Shown: positions 1 through 7,446 of the stretch, piece after piece
Layout of the letters: the number at the start of each line of letters is the position of its first letter
Position numbering within the stretch: the stretch's first letter is position 1
Origin: Streptomyces thermovulgaris
GTDB taxonomy: Bacteria; Actinomycetota; Actinomycetes; Streptomycetales; Streptomycetaceae
Length of the DNA stretch: 41,087 bases
NCBI RefSeq assembly: GCF_002155915.1
Contig: NZ_MUME01000252.1
Location: 1-41,087 of the forward strand
Reading direction: 5' to 3'
Notes under the pieces: model-generated
Databases searched by the model: none
Told to the model about the DNA's origin: nothing
What the model saw: the letters and a program-made list of their open reading frames with translations, nothing else
Program-made: the position numbers and the translations under genes

Positions 1-1
1 T

Positions 2-622
2 GTGATCCCCGTGCCCGGCGCCGCGTTCGCCTCCCACGAGACCTGGGGCCGGGGACGGCTGTGGGGCACGCACCCGCTCAAGGACGGCCGCGTGTACGCC
101 TACGCCGCCGCCACGGCTCCCGCCAGCCGGCACGCCGCCGACGACGAGAAGGCCGAACTCCTGCGCCGCTTCGGCGACTGGCACGACCCGATCCCCGCCG
201 TTCTGGCCGCCGCCCGGCCCGAGGACGTGCTGCGCCACGACGTCCACCACCTCGCCGAGCCGCTGCCCGCGTACCACCGCGGCCGGGTCGCCCTCCTCGG
301 CGACGCCGCGCACGCCATGCCGCCGAACCTCGGCCAGGGCGGCAACCAGGCCCTCGAGGACGCCGTCGTCCTGGCGCACCACGCGGACGACCTCGCCGCC
401 TACACCGCGGCCCGGCTGCCCCGTACGACGGCCGTCGCCCGGCAGGCCGTACGGACCGCGCGGCTCGGCCTGATGCGCAGCCGCGCCGGCATCGCCGTGC
501 GCGACACCGCGATCGCCGCCCTGTCCAGGATCCGCCCGGATCTGCTGCTGCGGGGCTTCGAGGGCATCGCGGACTGGCAACCGCCGTATCCTGCCGTGCG
601 GGCAGGTACAGGCGAGCGGTGA
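2..622 (+). CDS. FAD-dependent monooxygenase, C-terminal part (5' end outside window)
   Basis: This is the C-terminal 206 residues of a flavin monooxygenase of the p-hydroxybenzoate hydroxylase-like class; the N-terminal Rossmann dinucleotide motif lies off the left edge. The visible diagnostic is the second FAD-binding motif, GDAAHAMPPNLGQGGNQALE, at about residues 100-119, where the Asp contacts the FAD ribityl chain. Before it is the usual substrate-domain segment (LRHDVHHLAEPLPAYHRGRV), and after it the C-terminal helix. Such enzymes use NAD(P)H and O2 to hydroxylate small, often aromatic, substrates in the cytoplasm; the substrate cannot be read here. The next gene starts 10 bp after the stop on the same strand, so the two are probably co-transcribed. 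Confidence 0.88.
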   Translation: MIPVPGAAFASHETWGRGRLWGTHPLKDGRVYAYAAATAPASRHAADDEKAELLRRFGDWHDPIPAVLAAARPEDVLRHDVHHLAEPLPAYHRGRVALLGDAAHAMPPNLGQGGNQALEDAVVLAHHADDLAAYTAARLPRTTAVARQAVRTARLGLMRSRAGIAVRDTAIAALSRIRPDLLLRGFEGIADWQPPYPAVRAGTGER

Positions 623-632
623 AGGAGCCCAG

Positions 633-1544
633 GTGAGGATCGGCTGCATCGGACTCGGCGACATCGCCCGGAAGGCATACCTGCCGGTGCTCGGCACCCT
701 GCCGGGAGTCGATCTGCACCTGCAGACCCGGACGCCCGAGACGCTCGAACGGGTCGCCGACGGCCTGCGCCTGGCGGCCGACCGGCGGCACACGACCCTG
801 GACTCGCTCCTCGCCCAGGACCTCGACGCCGCCTTCGTGCACGCCCCCACCTCCGCCCACCCCGGGATCGTCGAGCGGCTGCTGGAGGCGGGCGTGCCGA
901 CGTACGTCGACAAACCGCTCGCCTACGACCTGGCCGACTCCGCGCGCCTGGTGGCCCTCGCCGAGGAGCGGAACGTTTCGCTGATGGTCGGGTTCAACCG
1001 GCGCCACGCGCCCGGGTACGTGCAGTGCGCCGACCACCCGCGCGAGCTGATCCTGATGCAGAAGAACCGCGTCGGGCTGCCCGGGGACCCCCGCACGGTG
1101 ATCCTCGACGACTTCATCCACGTCGTGGACACGCTGCGGTTCCTGGTGCCCGGCCCGGTCGACGACGTCACCGTGCGCGCACGCGTGCACGACGGTCTGC
1201 TGCACCATGTGGTGCTGCAGCTCGCCGGGGACGGCTTCACCGCGCTCGGCGTGATGAACCGGCGCAGCGGCTCGGCGGAGGAGATCCTCGAGGTCGCCGG
1301 GCAGGACACCAAGCGGCAGGTGATCAACCTCGCCGAGATCGTCGACCACAAGGGCCAGCCGACCATACGACGGCGCGGCGACTGGGTGCCGGTCGCCCGG
1401 CAGCGCGGCATCGAGCAGGCCGTGCTGTTCTTCCTCGACGCGGTACGCGCCGGAAAGGTGCTCAGCGCCCGTGACGCACTGGAGACCCACGACCTGTGCG
1501 AGCGGGTGGTGCGGGCGGTTCTGGAGCACTCCGGCGCCGCCTGA
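633..1544 (+). CDS. Gfo/Idh/MocA family NAD(P)-dependent oxidoreductase
   Basis: This is a 303-aa cytoplasmic oxidoreductase. The N-terminal Rossmann fold begins MRIGCIGLGDIARKAYLPVL with the GxGxxA/G-type nucleotide loop. The family signature appears as YVDKPLAYDL (the usual EKP is DKP here) at about residues 91-100. The C-terminal alpha/beta substrate domain follows, with a FNRRH segment near residue 121. Members oxidise or reduce sugars, inositols or other cyclic substrates; the specific substrate is unknown. The GTG start at 633 has a good ribosome site (GAAGGAG about 6 nt upstream) and lies 10 bp after the monooxygenase stop. Its last 83 bp overlap the end of the convergent lnt gene. At 303 aa it is at the short end for the family. 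Confidence 0.88.
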   Translation: MRIGCIGLGDIARKAYLPVLGTLPGVDLHLQTRTPETLERVADGLRLAADRRHTTLDSLLAQDLDAAFVHAPTSAHPGIVERLLEAGVPTYVDKPLAYDLADSARLVALAEERNVSLMVGFNRRHAPGYVQCADHPRELILMQKNRVGLPGDPRTVILDDFIHVVDTLRFLVPGPVDDVTVRARVHDGLLHHVVLQLAGDGFTALGVMNRRSGSAEEILEVAGQDTKRQVINLAEIVDHKGQPTIRRRGDWVPVARQRGIEQAVLFFLDAVRAGKVLSARDALETHDLCERVVRAVLEHSGAA

Positions 1545-3036
1545 GGGCCCGCACCCCCTCCGCCGCACCCAGGGCGGCCAGCACCAGCAGCGCCCCGTGC
1601 ACCGGCCAGTCGCCGAAGCGGACGTACGGGGTGACGCCCCGCGCGAGGGGCACCTCGTACACCCGCGCGGTGCTCGCGTCCGTGCCGATCCGGTCGCCGA
1701 CGGGCCGCCCGGTCGGGCCGTACACGGCGGACACCCCGGTCAGCGTGGCGTGCACCATGGGCCGGCCGGTCTCCGCGGCGCGCAGCGCGGCCAGCGACGC
1801 ATGCTGCTCAGGAGCCCAGCTCTGCTGGAAGGTCGAGGTCGACGACTGGGCGAGCAGCACCTCGGCGCCGTCCCGCGCGAGATGCCGGCTCATGTCCGGG
1901 AACGCCGTCTCGAAGCAGACCATCGGACCGACGCGCAGGCCGCGGCCGACGTCCATCACCACCTGTGCGGTGCCCCGCCTGCGGTCCTCGTCCGCCGCCT
2001 TGCCGACCTCGGTCGCCCAGCCGAGCACGGAGCGGGCCGGTATGTACTCCCCGAAGGGGACGAGCCGCATCTTGTCGTAGCGGTCACCGGTCGGGCCGTC
2101 CGGGCCGACCAGGACCGAGCTCTTGTGGATGCCGGGCAGGTCGGAGCGCCGGGCGTCCACATTGACCAGGACGCCGGCCCCGGTCGCCCGGGACAGGGCG
2201 GCGATCCGCCGCGCCAGGTCCGGCCGCCGGGCCAGGTCGAAGCCGACGCTGCTCTCGCCCCAGACGACCAGGTCGGCGTCCTGTCCCACCAGACGGCGGG
2301 TCAGCCGCTCCTCCAGGTCGAAGCGGCGCTGTCCGCTCTCGGGGCCGGTGACCGTGCCGGGCTGGACGACGGCGATACGGGCGTGCCCGGTCACCTCCGG
2401 GCGGGGCGCCCCCGCCCACACCGAGGAGGCCGCCGCGGCCGTGGCCACCAGCCCGGCCACCGCGGGCACCCGCGCCGTGCGCACCGCGACGAGCAGGGCG
2501 ACCGCGACATTGACGGCCACCACCAGGAAGCTCAGCAGCCACACCCCGCCCACCGAGGCCAGCCGCAGCGCCGGGGCCACCTGCCACTGGCTGGAGCCGA
2601 GCATCCCCCAGGGACCGCCCAGCCCCTGCCAGGAGCGGACGAGTTCGACCATCAGCCAGCCCGACGGCAGCACGAGCAGGGCTGCCGCGGCCCGCCCCGG
2701 CGAGGGCGTCCCCGCCAGGAAGCGCCGCACCAGCCACCCCCAGGGCGCCCACAACAGGCCCAGCAGGGCCGCGAGCACGACGGTGAACACATGCAGGCTG
2801 GGCAGCAGCCAGTGGTGCACGGCCAGCACGAACCCCAGCCCGCCGGACCAGCCGTCGTACACCGCCCGCCGTCCGGTCGGGGCGGAACGGGCCAGCAGGA
2901 TCCACGGGACCAGGGCGACGTAGGCGAACCACCACAAGGACGGGGCGGGGAAGGCGAATGCGGGCAGTGCCCCCGCTGCCGCGGCCAGTGCCGCACGCCG
3001 CCACGGGAGGACCGTCCACCGGCCGAACGTCCCCAT
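1462..3036 (-). CDS. lnt: Apolipoprotein N-acyltransferase
   Basis: This 524-aa integral membrane enzyme transfers an acyl chain from a phospholipid to the N-terminal cysteine of diacylated lipoproteins. About seven hydrophobic segments fill residues 10-215, followed by an extracytoplasmic nitrilase-like domain (about 220-480). The catalytic triad is recognisable: Glu261 in WGESS, Lys322 in YDKMRLVPFGEY and Cys374 in MVCFETAF, spaced much as in the E. coli enzyme (267/335/387). The ATG at 3036 was chosen because GGGGAGGAGG lies just upstream and translation from there begins directly before the first membrane segment. The Arg/Pro-rich tail overlaps the convergent oxidoreductase gene by 83 bp. 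Streptomycetes often carry more than one Lnt; whether this is the main one is unknown. Confidence 0.93.
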   Translation of the reverse strand: MGTFGRWTVLPWRRAALAAAAGALPAFAFPAPSLWWFAYVALVPWILLARSAPTGRRAVYDGWSGGLGFVLAVHHWLLPSLHVFTVVLAALLGLLWAPWGWLVRRFLAGTPSPGRAAAALLVLPSGWLMVELVRSWQGLGGPWGMLGSSQWQVAPALRLASVGGVWLLSFLVVAVNVAVALLVAVRTARVPAVAGLVATAAAASSVWAGAPRPEVTGHARIAVVQPGTVTGPESGQRRFDLEERLTRRLVGQDADLVVWGESSVGFDLARRPDLARRIAALSRATGAGVLVNVDARRSDLPGIHKSSVLVGPDGPTGDRYDKMRLVPFGEYIPARSVLGWATEVGKAADEDRRRGTAQVVMDVGRGLRVGPMVCFETAFPDMSRHLARDGAEVLLAQSSTSTFQQSWAPEQHASLAALRAAETGRPMVHATLTGVSAVYGPTGRPVGDRIGTDASTARVYEVPLARGVTPYVRFGDWPVHGALLVLAALGAAEGVRALRRRRSAPEPPAPPARTGRGSPVRHGR

Positions 3037-3384
3037 ACGGCGCCCTCCTCCCCGTGGATGGTTCCAGTGTGCGCGCCACGGAGGATCCCGCCCAGAGGGC
3101 CTCGGCCGGCCCGGGCCGCACGGCAAGGAACGAACGGCGGGGAATGAAACGGGACGTGCGGGATATCCGGACATCCGGAATGTCCGGTGGTCGGGCGGGG
3201 TGCCGTCGGCCGGCGCCGGTGAGCGGCCCGTGCGCCGGGACCGTGGGGCCGGCCCGGCCGGCGGGGCGGAGCGGGCGGCACCGCCGCCCGGTGGGCGGCC
3301 CCGTCCGTTCGACGACGAGGCGCTGCGACGAGGTGCCGGGGAGACCGCATGGGGACGTCGTCGTCCGGCACAGCGGAGGGCCGC
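3037..3384. promoter_or_regulatory. Divergent control region between lnt and the SDR gene
   Basis: This is a 348-bp gene-free stretch between two divergent starts. It holds the lnt ribosome site at its left end and an 8-5-8 inverted repeat at 3167-3187 (listed separately). An upstream in-frame ATG at 3349 could add 12 residues to the SDR gene. I find no convincing reading frame and no clear -35/-10 pair. Confidence 0.45.
3167..3187. promoter_or_regulatory. Operator-like inverted repeat CCGGACAT-N5-ATGTCCGG
   Basis: Perfect 8-bp arms (3167-3174 and 3180-3187) are separated by 5 bp. The word ATCCGGA occurs at 3164-3170 and again at 3173-3179, so the element also has direct-repeat character. 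It sits 131 bp upstream of lnt and 198 bp upstream of the SDR start. Size and symmetry fit a dimeric TetR- or MarR-type regulator; the regulator is not identified. Confidence 0.4.
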
Positions 3385-4125
3385 ATGAAACGTCTTGTGA
3401 CAGTGGTCACCGGCGGCAGCCGGGGGATCGGTGCCGCGATCTGCCGGAGGCTGGCGGCCGAGGGGCACGACGTGGTGGTGGGATACGTCGGCGCCGCCGA
3501 GGCCGCCGAGGCCGTGGCCGACGAGGTGCTGGAGGCCGGGGCGCGCGGGATCACCGTGCGGATGGACACCTCGGTGGAGGCGGACGTCGAGCGCCTGTTC
3601 GCCACGGCGGAGGACCGGCTCGGACCGGTGACCGGGCTGGTGAACAACGCCGGGGTGAGCGGACCGCCGGGCCGGCTCACCGATGTCGGCACCGCCGATC
3701 TGCGGCGGGTCGTGGACGTCAACCTGATGGGCACCCTGCTGTGTTCGCGCCGTGCCGCACAGCTCATGGTGCCCCGGGGAAACGGAGTGATCGTGAACGT
3801 GTCCTCCGTGGCCGCCACGCTCGGCAGCCCCGGGGAGTTCGTGCACTACGCCGCGACGAAGGCCGCCGTGGACGCCCTGACGCTGGGCCTGGCCAAGGAG
3901 CTCGGCCCGGACGGCATCCGCGTCAACGCGGTCGCGCCCGGCGTGATCGACACCGACATGCACGCGGCGATGGGCGACCCGGGCCGGCCCCGGCGCATCG
4001 CCGATGCGGTTCCGCTGGGCCGCCCGGGCCGGCCCGAGGAGGTCGCCGCGGCCGTCGCATGGCTGATGTCGCCGGACGCCTCCTACACGACGGGGACGGT
4101 GCTGCGGGTGTCGGGCGGGCGCTGA
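3385..4125 (+). CDS. SDR family NAD(P)-dependent oxidoreductase (FabG-like)
   Basis: This is a 246-aa classical short-chain dehydrogenase. Visible motifs are the cofactor loop TGGSRGIG (residues 9-16), NNAG in the middle of the Rossmann fold, the Ser pair in NVSSVAA (about 140-141), and the catalytic Tyr155/Lys159 in YAATK. The C-terminal PGVIDTDMH segment is typical of FabG or glucose-1-dehydrogenase-like reductases. It would reduce or oxidise a carbonyl or hydroxyl group; the substrate is unknown. The ATG at 3385 is preferred over the ATG at 3349 because GGAGGG lies 5-6 nt before it and the protein then begins directly at the first beta strand. The gene stands alone, divergent from lnt and ending 12 bp before the convergent small gene. 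Confidence 0.9.
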   Translation: MKRLVTVVTGGSRGIGAAICRRLAAEGHDVVVGYVGAAEAAEAVADEVLEAGARGITVRMDTSVEADVERLFATAEDRLGPVTGLVNNAGVSGPPGRLTDVGTADLRRVVDVNLMGTLLCSRRAAQLMVPRGNGVIVNVSSVAATLGSPGEFVHYAATKAAVDALTLGLAKELGPDGIRVNAVAPGVIDTDMHAAMGDPGRPRRIADAVPLGRPGRPEEVAAAVAWLMSPDASYTTGTVLRVSGGR

Positions 4126-4137
4126 GCCCGGGCGGTG

Positions 4138-4317
4138 TCAGGCCGCCTCGACGACCTGGCCGCGCACGGCGGCGGCCCACTCGACCACCAGTAACGCGTA
4201 CTCCGCGCGCTCCTGGTCCGACAAGGACCCGCCGGAGCGCAACCACAGCGACCGGATCTGCTCGTTCAACTCGGCAGCAGACCGCATGGAACCAGAGGCC
4301 ACTGAATCGGGGGACAT
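4138..4317 (-). CDS. Small conserved-type protein of unknown function, 59 aa, with a TTA codon
   Basis: The protein begins MSPDSVASGSMRSAAELNEQ and ends VVEWAAAVRGQVVEAA. It is soluble and mostly helical by composition, with no membrane segment or metal motif. I think similar small proteins occur in other streptomycetes but cannot name a family. Residue 42 is encoded by TTA (4192-4194 read in reverse), the only in-frame TTA I find in this window; in Streptomyces this makes translation depend on the bldA tRNA. There is no Shine-Dalgarno sequence, but TAGGCT (4325-4330) lies 7 nt before the ATG, so the mRNA may be leaderless. An internal ATG at 4287 is an alternative start. Third-position GC is lower than in the neighbours in the first half. 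Confidence 0.62.
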   Translation of the reverse strand: MSPDSVASGSMRSAAELNEQIRSLWLRSGGSLSDQERAEYALLVVEWAAAVRGQVVEAA

Positions 4318-4324
4318 GGCCCCA

Positions 4325-4330
4325 AGCCTA
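4325..4330 (-). promoter_or_regulatory. -10 element TAGGCT, leaderless-type, for the 59-aa gene
   Basis: TAGGCT read on the minus strand ends 7 nt before the ATG at 4317, placing the expected transcript start at or next to the A of ATG. No -35 hexamer is obvious. Confidence 0.45.
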
Positions 4331-4351
4331 GGGGTAAGCCCTGACTCTGCG

Positions 4352-5164
4352 CTACCGGACCGCTACAGCGACCCTCTTGTCCCGGGCCCTCGGCGCTCCC
4401 GGCCTCCTCGGTGCTTCCGGTGCCCCCTGCTCTTCCGGCGTCCTCGGCCCTTCCGGCGCCCCCGGCCGGTGCCGCAGGCGGTGGCGCCTGCACCAGGCGA
4501 ACGCCGTGCCCAGCAGGGCCGGTACGGCGATGCAGGCCAGCGCCACGAGAAAGGCCGGGGAGGTCGGCGCGGAGGCGCGGGCGCCGGCGACGACGTAGGC
4601 GGCGGTGTTCGGCAGGGAGCCGAGGGCCGTGGCGAGCAGGAACGCCGGCCAGCGCATACGGGAGACGGCGGCGCAGTAGTTCGACGCCCAGAACGGAACC
4701 CCGGGAAAGAGCCGGATCGCCAGCATCGAACGGAAGCCGTGCCGGCTGAGCTGGCCGTCCGCCGCCCTCAGCAGCCGTCCGCGCAGCAGGGGCCGCAGCG
4801 CCTCCTGGCCCAGGGCCCGGCCGAGACCGAAGGCGATCCCGGCTCCCAGCACCGTGCCGCCCAGCGCCGCCGCCACCCCCAGCTGGGAGCCGAACAGCGC
4901 CCCCGCGGCGAGGTTCAGCAGCGGCCGTGGCACGAACGCCACCGTGCACAGCCCGTACGCCACGGCGAACACCACCACCGCGGCGGCCCCGTCGAGATGC
5001 GGCGGCCAGCCGTGCACCAGCAGTCTCTGCGGCTCGAGGAGCAGGACGGACACACCGGCCACGGCGAGCAGGAGGAGCAGCAGGGACAGCCGCGACCAGG
5101 GGGACAGCAGCGCTCTGGCGCAGACCGCGGCGGCGGCCCCGAAACGGGGGGAGGCGTGGAGCAT
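4352..5164 (-). CDS. TVP38/TMEM64 (VTT-domain) membrane protein
   Basis: This is a 270-aa integral membrane protein of the DedA/VTT superfamily. Residues 20-45 form a first hydrophobic helix. Residues 60-200 contain the VTT core with two re-entrant-type segments, including FVPRPLLNLAAGALFG and the hallmark RLFPGVPFWASNY near residues 148-160. Two further helices follow (about 165-220), then a charged, Pro/Arg-rich cytoplasmic tail. The superfamily is linked to lipid scrambling or undecaprenyl-phosphate recycling and membrane homeostasis; the role of this member is not known. The ATG at 5164 was taken as the start. A second, DedA-type member lies at 9691-10356. Confidence 0.87.
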   Translation of the reverse strand: MLHASPRFGAAAAVCARALLSPWSRLSLLLLLLAVAGVSVLLLEPQRLLVHGWPPHLDGAAAVVVFAVAYGLCTVAFVPRPLLNLAAGALFGSQLGVAAALGGTVLGAGIAFGLGRALGQEALRPLLRGRLLRAADGQLSRHGFRSMLAIRLFPGVPFWASNYCAAVSRMRWPAFLLATALGSLPNTAAYVVAGARASAPTSPAFLVALACIAVPALLGTAFAWCRRHRLRHRPGAPEGPRTPEEQGAPEAPRRPGAPRARDKRVAVAVR

Positions 5165-5326
5165 CCGGTGACAGTAACCGACGGACCGGCGTGATCGCCG
5201 TGTCGTCCGTCTCGTCGGTCCCCCGGCCCGTCCGTCCCCTGTCCCGGACCCGCCCCGCCGCGCAGGCCGGCACGCACGCCGGAAACCCGTTCGACGCGGG
5301 CTGACGGGCCGTGAAGGACCGGTGCC

Positions 5327-5485
5327 GTGTTCCGGTACGCCTTCGTTCTCGCGGCATCCGCGGTCGCGGATGTCCCGGAGGCTGCCGTCCTGATCCTCCT
5401 GGCCGCGGTCGACGGCGCCCGAAGCCGACCCTGCCTCTGCCGGTGGAGGGCGTGCTCACCGTCACCGGCCGGGGAATCGCGGTGA
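5327..5485 (+). pseudogene. Possible decayed small membrane-protein gene (52 codons)
   Basis: A GTG at 5327, with AAGGA about 9 nt upstream, opens a frame reading VFRYAFVLAASAVADVPEAA and on through LILLAAVDGARS, hydrophobic and with mostly G/C third positions for about 40 codons. It then becomes Arg/Cys-rich and stops at 5485. The following protein-like words are in another frame, consistent with a one-base shift. It may also be chance; no family is recognised. Confidence 0.2.
5355..5372. repeat. Perfect inverted repeat CATCCGCG-GT-CGCGGATG
   Basis: Two 8-bp arms are separated by 2 bp, giving an 18-bp near-palindrome. It lies 171 bp upstream of the gene at 5543 and 190 bp upstream of the divergent VTT gene. 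An operator is possible; it also overlaps the putative small frame. Confidence 0.4.
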
Positions 5486-5488
5486 CGG
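5459..5488. repeat. Perfect inverted repeat CCGTCACCG-N12-CGGTGACGG
   Basis: Nine-bp arms (5459-5467 and 5480-5488) flank a 12-nt loop, 54 bp upstream of the spermidine-synthase-like gene. In RNA it forms a strong hairpin, so it may terminate upstream transcription; as DNA it could be an operator. Confidence 0.4.
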
Positions 5489-5542
5489 CCGGCCCCGCGC
5501 CCCCTTGCCGCCACCGGGGCGACGGACCGGCACAATGGAGCC

Positions 5543-6388
5543 GTGACCGAGCCGATACCCGTGATCCGAACCGTCGATCACGGGACCGCCAAGCTGATGC
5601 CCGACATCGACCGCGCACGGGCGTGGCTGCTGACCGTGGACGACGCCCCGCAGTCGTACGTCGACCTGGACGCACCCGCCCATCTGGAGTTCGAGTACGC
5701 GCGCCGGCTCGGGCACGTCCTGGACACGATCGCGGAGCCGGGCCGTCCGCTGGACGTGCTGCACCTGGGCGGAGGCGCCCTCACCCTGCCGCGCTATGTG
5801 GCCGCGACCCGCCCCGGTTCCCGGCAGGACGTCGTCGAGGCCGACCGTGCCCTGCTGGAACTGGTCGTCGACCACCTTCCGCTCCCGCAGGGCTCCGGCA
5901 TCGCGCTGCACACCGCCGACGCCCGCACCTGGCTGGAGAGCGCCCCGGACGACTCGGCGGACGTCCTGATCGCGGACGTCTTCGGGGGCTCCCGGGTCCC
6001 CGCCCACCTCACCTCCCTCGCCTACGCCCGTGAGGCGGAGCGGGTGCTGCGGACCGGCGGCGTCTATCTCGCCAACCTTCCCGACGGCGCGCCCTTCGCC
6101 TTTCTGCGCTCCCAACTGGCCACCTTCGCGGCGGTCTTCGAGGAGCTTGTGCTGATCGCCGAGCCGGCGATGCTGCGCGGACGCCGTTTCGGGAACGCGG
6201 TGCTGGCAGCCGCGCACCGCCCTTTCGACACCGCGGCCCTGGCCCGGCTGACCGCCTCCGACGTCTTCCCCGCGCGGGTGGAACACGGCGCCGCGCTCGG
6301 GGAGTTCATCGGTGCCGCCGAGCCGGTGCGGGACGAGGACGCCGTACCGTCGCCCGAGCCGCCGGACGGCGCGTTCGGCATCGGCTGA
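5543..6388 (+). CDS. Spermidine synthase-like SAM-binding protein
   Basis: This is a 281-aa cytoplasmic protein with a polyamine-synthase/class I methyltransferase fold. Motif I is LHLGGGALTLPRY (about residues 73-85), followed by the acidic VVEADRALLELV strand and the IADVFGGSRVP motif (about 143-153), where spermidine synthases carry the DxxD/DPxGP catalytic loop. The classical substrate-binding residues are not well preserved, so it may be a methyltransferase or non-catalytic homologue rather than a true polyamine aminopropyltransferase. The GTG start at 5543 has CACAAT 6 nt upstream and only a very close GGAG, so it may be leaderless. Its stop lies in the left arm of a terminator shared with the next, convergent gene. 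Confidence 0.82.
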   Translation: MTEPIPVIRTVDHGTAKLMPDIDRARAWLLTVDDAPQSYVDLDAPAHLEFEYARRLGHVLDTIAEPGRPLDVLHLGGGALTLPRYVAATRPGSRQDVVEADRALLELVVDHLPLPQGSGIALHTADARTWLESAPDDSADVLIADVFGGSRVPAHLTSLAYAREAERVLRTGGVYLANLPDGAPFAFLRSQLATFAAVFEELVLIAEPAMLRGRRFGNAVLAAAHRPFDTAALARLTASDVFPARVEHGAALGEFIGAAEPVRDEDAVPSPEPPDGAFGIG

Positions 6389-6430
6389 CCCGTCCTGCCG
6401 GCCGGGGCCCGGGACTCTGCCGGGTCAGCC
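6383..6430. terminator. Bidirectional hairpin whose arms contain both stop codons
   Basis: GGCTGACCCG (6383-6392) and CGGGTCAGCC (6421-6430) are perfect 10-bp inverted arms. The forward gene's TGA (6386-6388) and the reverse gene's stop (6425-6427) lie inside them. The 28-nt spacer is GC-rich and can pair further. There is no U-tract, as is common in Streptomyces. Confidence 0.6.
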
Positions 6431-7432
6431 GGTGGGCTCGCCGTGCAGCCGGACCGTGCTGAGGATCCGCATGATGGTCTCGGTGGGAACCTCCTCCTTG
6501 ACGCCCTTGGCACCGTAGAAGTTCCAGGCGACGAAGTCGCCGGCGGAGTTCTTGAAGCCGAAGGTGAGCGCCTTGCCGTCGCTCGCGCACTTGCCCTTCT
6601 GGGGCGTGTTGTTCGACTGCGCCCAGGCGATGCTGCCCTTGATGCCCGACTTGGTCGTGTACGGCTTGGCCTTCTTGTCGAACGTGAGGCTCTTCTTGTC
6701 GGGCTGGGTGTAGCCGCCGTAGACCCACCAGGCCACGGTGTTCACCGCCACCTCGTCGGTGTCCTTGGCGCCCTCGGCCCCCTTGGAGCCCACCGCGGCC
6801 AGTGCCGTGTCCTCCGAGCGGCCGTCCTTGTCGTCGTCGGAGGTGCACCACTTCGACTTGTACTTGGCCACCCCGGACATGATGGTGAGCGGCTTGCCGT
6901 CCTTGTCCTCGAAGCCGATGCTCAGCCCCGGGGACTGGACCTCCCAGTCGGCCGGCACGTCGAAGGCGACACCCCGCTTGGGGTTGATGACGACCTTCCA
7001 GCCGGGAATCGTCGGTTCCACCGTCTCCGTGCCGCGGGGGTTGTCGTCCGACACGGAAGGGGAGTCGCTCGGCTCGGCGGAGGCGTCGGCCGAGGCCGAC
7101 TGGCTCGCCTTGGGGTCGGCCGTGCCGCCGGCCTTGTCGTCCTTGTCCCCGCCGAGGACCAGGAAGCCGGTCACGGCGGCGGTCACCACCACGGCCGTGG
7201 CGGAGACGATCGCGACCAGCTTCGTCCGGTTGTCGCCCCCGCCGCTGCCCTGCGGCGGCTGCGCCTTGTCCATGGGCACGGTCGGCGCGCTCCACTGGGG
7301 CTGCTGGGCGTACGGGTTGGGCTGCTGGTAGCCGGGCTGCTGATAAGGGTTCGGCTGCTGGTACCCCGGCTGCTGGTACGGATTGTTCTGCGGGTTCTGC
7401 TCGCCTCCGGGCGGCTGCTGTCCTGGCCACAT
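6425..7432 (-). CDS. Single-pass membrane protein with Q/P/Y-rich N-terminus, function unknown
   Basis: This is a 335-aa protein with three parts. Residues 1-60 are a cytoplasmic Gln/Pro/Asn/Tyr-rich stretch with near-perfect repeats of the type QQPGYQQPNPY. Residues about 73-98 form one transmembrane helix. The rest is an extracytoplasmic region: a Lys/Ser/Asp-rich linker, then a folded domain with Trp and paired Cys residues. Such proteins are common in streptomycetes and of unknown function; the layout suggests a cell-envelope or sensor-like protein. The ATG at 7432 is preceded by TAGGGT (7441-7446) 8 nt upstream and no Shine-Dalgarno, so a leaderless mRNA is likely. A longer frame up to 7531 looks non-coding. 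Confidence 0.8.
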   Translation of the reverse strand: MWPGQQPPGGEQNPQNNPYQQPGYQQPNPYQQPGYQQPNPYAQQPQWSAPTVPMDKAQPPQGSGGGDNRTKLVAIVSATAVVVTAAVTGFLVLGGDKDDKAGGTADPKASQSASADASAEPSDSPSVSDDNPRGTETVEPTIPGWKVVINPKRGVAFDVPADWEVQSPGLSIGFEDKDGKPLTIMSGVAKYKSKWCTSDDDKDGRSEDTALAAVGSKGAEGAKDTDEVAVNTVAWWVYGGYTQPDKKSLTFDKKAKPYTTKSGIKGSIAWAQSNNTPQKGKCASDGKALTFGFKNSAGDFVAWNFYGAKGVKEEVPTETIMRILSTVRLHGEPTG

Positions 7433-7440
7433 GGACAACA

Positions 7441-7446
7441 ACCCTA
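7441..7446 (-). promoter_or_regulatory. -10 element TAGGGT, leaderless-type, for the gene at 7432
   Basis: Read on the minus strand, TAGGGT ends 8 nt before the ATG at 7432, putting transcription start within 1-2 nt of the start codon. Confidence 0.45.

Larger units (their letters stand above)
5165..5542. other. 378-bp gap with two strong inverted repeats and a possible gene remnant
   Basis: Between the VTT gene and the spermidine-synthase-like gene I see no confident gene. The gap contains a perfect 8-2-8 inverted repeat at 5355-5372, a perfect 9-12-9 inverted repeat at 5459-5488, and a short hydrophobic reading frame (5327-5485, listed separately). A second frame just after it (about 5418-5490) also reads as protein-like (LPLPVEGVLTVTGRGIAVTA), which suggests a decayed small gene. 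Confidence 0.4.

Noticed and set aside
78..1568. 496-codon reverse open frame under the monooxygenase and Gfo/Idh genes
   Set aside because: Its Arg/Gly/Pro/His-rich product lacks motifs and lies opposite two genes with clear family motifs; such antisense frames are a by-product of high GC.
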